8,702 nucleotides of DNA from Clostridia bacterium (GTDB lineage Bacteria > Bacillota > DSM-16504 > Desulfitibacterales > Desulfitibacteraceae), in the NCBI GenBank assembly GCA_018333845.1, contig JAGXSK010000144.1:1-8702 (forward strand), given 5' to 3'. The number at the start of each line of letters is the position of its first letter. The first letter of the stretch is position 1. The notes under the pieces are model-generated. The model saw nothing but the letters and a program-made list of their open reading frames with translations, was not told the origin of the DNA and made no database searches. Shown here piece after piece: positions 6,753 to 8,702 of this stretch. Position numbers and translations under genes: made by a program.

Positions 6753-7739
6753 ATGTCCAAATGGAATGTATATGTAACTAGATTGCTTCCTAAACCAGCC
6801 ATGGATCTCTTAATGAAGCATTGTAATGTGGAAGTTAACCAGGAGGATAGGGTATTGACTAGACAGGAGCTTTTAAGACAAGTCAAGGAACGTGACGCAA
6901 TTATATCCTTGTTAACCGACACAATAGATAGTGAATTAATGGACGCAGCTAAAGGGGTAAAGATAATTGCTAACTATGCAGTAGGATTTAATAATATAGA
7001 CATTGAAGCTGCAACTGAAAGAGGCATTTACATTACTAATACACCTGATGTTTTAACTGATGCTACCGCCGAGTTGGCCTGGTCTCTATTGCTTGCCACT
7101 GCTAGAAGGGTAGTAGAGGCAGATAAATATTTAAGAGCAGGTAAATTTCGGGGATGGGGTCCCCAACTATTATTGGGCCATAGTGTTAAAGGTAAAACCT
7201 TGGGCATCATAGGAGCTGGAAGAATAGGTCAAGAATTTGCTAAAATGGCAAAAGGCTTTGAGATGAAAATCTTATACCATGACATTCAGCCCAACCTGGA
7301 ATTTGAAAAAGAAACTTTGGCAAAGTATGTAAGTCTTGATGAGCTGCTAACCAGATGTGACTATGTGTCCCTGCATGTACCTCTAACCCCCAAAACTCAA
7401 CATCTAATAGGTCCTAAAGAACTTAAACTTATGAAAAAAACTGCTGTCCTTATCAACACATCCCGTGGTCCTGTAATTGACGAAAAAGCACTTGTTAAAG
7501 CTTTAGTGGATAAAGAGATTTGGGGAGCAGGACTGGATGTTTTTGAAAATGAACCTGAACTTACACCAGGTCTTGCTGACTTGGATAATGTAGTGCTTCT
7601 ACCCCACATTGCAAGTGCCACAATTGAAGCTCGAACAGATATGGGTCTGGTTGCAGTTAAAAACATACTGGCAGCAATGGAAAACAAGCTGCCGCCTAAT
7701 TGTCTAAACCCAGAGGTTTTTAAAAAGCTAAAAACATAA
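6753..7739 (+). CDS. D-isomer-specific 2-hydroxyacid dehydrogenase, glyoxylate/hydroxypyruvate reductase type
   Basis: NAD(P)H-linked reductase of 2-keto acids, most like the GyaR glyoxylate reductase group; cytoplasmic. At 328 residues it is full length for the family. The N-terminal part of the substrate domain includes NYAVGFNNIDI (74-84) and NTPDVLTDATAEL. The Rossmann motif GAGRIG is at 154-159, with Asp177 at the end of the second strand, which favours NADH over NADPH. The catalytic triad is Arg238 (in NTSRGP), Glu267 (in FENEP) and His285 (in LPHIAS). The spacings of 29 and 18 residues match GyaR (Arg241/Glu270/His288 in the Pyrococcus enzyme). The ATG follows AGGAG by 10 bases. A strong terminator lies 140 bases downstream. 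No ACT or other regulatory domain is present, which argues against phosphoglycerate dehydrogenase (SerA) of the long type. The exact substrate cannot be told: glyoxylate, hydroxypyruvate or another small 2-keto acid are all possible. Confidence 0.9.
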   Translation: MSKWNVYVTRLLPKPAMDLLMKHCNVEVNQEDRVLTRQELLRQVKERDAIISLLTDTIDSELMDAAKGVKIIANYAVGFNNIDIEAATERGIYITNTPDVLTDATAELAWSLLLATARRVVEADKYLRAGKFRGWGPQLLLGHSVKGKTLGIIGAGRIGQEFAKMAKGFEMKILYHDIQPNLEFEKETLAKYVSLDELLTRCDYVSLHVPLTPKTQHLIGPKELKLMKKTAVLINTSRGPVIDEKALVKALVDKEIWGAGLDVFENEPELTPGLADLDNVVLLPHIASATIEARTDMGLVAVKNILAAMENKLPPNCLNPEVFKKLKT

Positions 7740-7880
7740 TAAACTTGAATTATTCAGAAACTATAGAATATCAGGAGACATGGCAGCCAGACAAAAGAAA
7801 CCTGCCATAGGGAGCATACTTTAATAGCTGATTATTACAAAGATAAGCCTATAATCCATAACAAAGTTTAGTTATTAATT
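7740..7880 (+). other. Long 3' untranslated stretch with an inverted repeat
   Basis: Between the dehydrogenase stop and its terminator there are about 140 bases with no gene. The only structure I see is ATGGCAG (7780-7786) with CTGCCAT (7802-7808), a 7-base-pair stem with a 15-base loop. TATAAT at 7850-7855 has no acceptable -35 at 17-18 bases. It is either an untranslated tail of the dehydrogenase transcript or a small RNA ending at the 7881-7919 terminator; the sequence alone does not decide. Confidence 0.35.
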
Positions 7881-7919
7881 TTAAAAAACCACTTCTTTTG
7901 CAAAGAGGTGGTTTTTTAA
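7881..7919. terminator. Bidirectional intrinsic terminator between convergent genes
   Basis: An 18-base-pair stem with one G-T pair (7881-7898 with 7902-7919) and a 3-base loop (TGC). The 5' arm starts with six A and the 3' arm ends with six T, so the hairpin has a T run on both strands. It can end the dehydrogenase transcript from the left and the flavoprotein transcript from the right. Confidence 0.9.
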
Positions 7920-7941
7920 TATAATCAGAAAGTATAAGTTG

Positions 7942-7970
7942 AGGAGACCAAATTACTGGTTTCCTTTTTT
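7942..7970 (+). terminator. Second hairpin with T tract, probable back-up terminator
   Basis: AGGAGACCA (7942-7950) pairs with TGGTTTCCT (7957-7965) with one G-T pair and a 6-base loop, directly followed by T to 7970. It has terminator form on the + strand only, 23 bases beyond the stronger hairpin. It would stop read-through from the left before it enters the convergent gene. Confidence 0.6.
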
Positions 7971-7988
7971 GTAAAGAAAGGTCTTAAC

Positions 7989-8702
7989 CTATGATAGTTT
8001 TTTTATTATATCCCTGGCTATTGCTACTCCACAGGCACCAGCTTGTGCTAGCCCCCTAGTTATTCCTGCACCGTCTCCACCTGCATAGAGGCCTGCAATT
8101 TCTGTTTCAAAGCTATTAGTGAGTTTAGGACGAGAGGAATAAAACTTTGCTTCAACTCCATAAAGTAGTGTATGCTCTGAGGCAATTCCTGGGGTAACAT
8201 TGTCCAGGGCCTGAATCATCTCAATGATGCTTTTCATTGTATTGTAAGGAAGAACAAGACTCAGGTTGCCTGGGGCAGCTTCTTTTAATGTGGGTTCCAC
8301 AAAGACTTCCTTGATTCTTTTGTCAGTAGATCTTCGCCCTTTTAAAACATCACCAAAGCTTTGGAGTAAAACACTACCGCCAGATAAATCATTGGCAAGC
8401 TTGGATATTGATTTTGCATATTCTGTTGGTTTATTAAAGGGATAAGAAAACTTATGGGATACCAGTAAGGCAAAATTTGTATTATTGCTTCCCAGGTCTT
8501 TAGATTTATAAGCATGCCCGTTGGCTAACATAATCCCACTATGATTTTCTATAACAACATGGCCAGACGGGTTACTGCAAAAGCTTCTTACAGTTGTGCC
8601 AACTGAGGTTCTAAAAATGAATTTACCCTCATAAAGGTTTTCATTAATCTCTTCCATAATAGTATCTAGAGTCTCTACCCGTACACCTACATCCACCTGG
8701 TT
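7989..8702 (-). CDS. COG2509-type FAD-dependent dehydrogenase, 5' part cut by window edge
   Basis: C-terminal half of an uncharacterised flavoprotein; COG2509 members are usually about 450-530 residues and 237 codons are present here. The N-terminal FAD-binding GxGxxG is outside the window. The frame runs through the right edge: the residues are NQVDVGVRVE, a family-typical segment, so the GTG at 8694-8696 is an internal Val and not the start. Other family-like stretches in order are VRSFCSNPSGHVV with a conserved-looking Cys, ENHSGIMLANGHAY, NTNFALLVS, the GDVLKGRRST stretch, GNLSLVLPYN, LLYGVEAKFYSSRP, and near the end GLYAGGDGAGITRGLAQA, the second FAD-contacting motif of this fold. The substrate is unknown and the family has no settled role, so I give no symbol. 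It converges on the dehydrogenase and shares the terminator at 7881-7919. Confidence 0.88.
   Translation of the reverse strand, partial: NQVDVGVRVETLDTIMEEINENLYEGKFIFRTSVGTTVRSFCSNPSGHVVIENHSGIMLANGHAYKSKDLGSNNTNFALLVSHKFSYPFNKPTEYAKSISKLANDLSGGSVLLQSFGDVLKGRRSTDKRIKEVFVEPTLKEAAPGNLSLVLPYNTMKSIIEMIQALDNVTPGIASEHTLLYGVEAKFYSSRPKLTNSFETEIAGLYAGGDGAGITRGLAQAGACGVAIARDIIKKLS

Noticed and set aside
6682..7807. GCCAG...CTGCCA pattern on both sides of the dehydrogenase gene (6682-6696 and 7786-7807)
   Set aside because: The spacing differs (4 versus 11 bases) and the shared parts are only 5 and 6 bases, so chance is the simplest explanation.
7780..7824. 14-codon frame beginning in the inverted repeat
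   Set aside because: AGGAG at 7773-7777 is only 2 bases from the ATG, too close for normal initiation, and the peptide is very short.
8694..8696. GTG as the start of the flavoprotein
   Set aside because: The frame continues to the window edge and the GTG is an internal Val of a family-typical segment; the FAD-binding N-terminal domain must lie beyond the window.
1..8702. CRISPR array, tRNA/rRNA genes, intact insertion sequence or phage/defence module
   Set aside because: No spaced direct repeats, no tRNA-like cloverleaf, and no transposase, integrase or defence protein motifs were seen on either strand.

Overview
This window is AT-rich DNA that looks like the chromosome of a low-GC, probably anaerobic Firmicute of the Clostridia type. 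Reasons: AT-rich coding sequence, strong GGAGG-type ribosome binding sites, intrinsic terminators, a cobalamin-dependent (class II) ribonucleotide reductase as the dNTP source, and closest recognisable families (UPF0182, COG2509 flavoprotein, GyaR-type dehydrogenase) that are common there. The species cannot be fixed from the sequence alone.

Layout, left to right. (1) Positions 1-882 hold the 3' nine-tenths or so of a D-alanine--D-alanine ligase gene (+), cut by the left edge. (2) A consensus-like sigma-A promoter at 922-950 precedes a 61-residue Com-like zinc-ribbon protein (1023-1208), followed by a hairpin at 1217-1242. (3) A two-gene unit on the + strand: a 916-residue UPF0182 membrane protein (1340-4090), then 12 bases later the adenosylcobalamin-dependent ribonucleotide reductase NrdJ (4103-6379), closed by a strong terminator (6391-6418). 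(4) A 38-residue single-span membrane microprotein (6493-6609). (5) A GyaR-type D-2-hydroxyacid dehydrogenase (6753-7739). (6) A 249-base intergenic stretch with a small inverted repeat, a bidirectional terminator and a second hairpin. (7) On the - strand, the C-terminal half of a COG2509-type FAD-dependent dehydrogenase, cut by the right edge.

How the genes fit together: the clearest unit is UPF0182-nrdJ, which is almost certainly co-transcribed. The others are separate housekeeping functions: cell-wall precursor synthesis (Ddl), deoxyribonucleotide supply (NrdJ), 2-keto/2-hydroxy acid redox (dehydrogenase) and an uncharacterised flavoprotein. I see no CRISPR array, no tRNA or rRNA, no intact mobile element, no phage or defence module, and no convincing new multi-gene system. 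The parts least explained by known families are the Com-like zinc ribbon, the UPF0182 protein tied to nrdJ, the 38-residue membrane protein and the structured intergenic segments.
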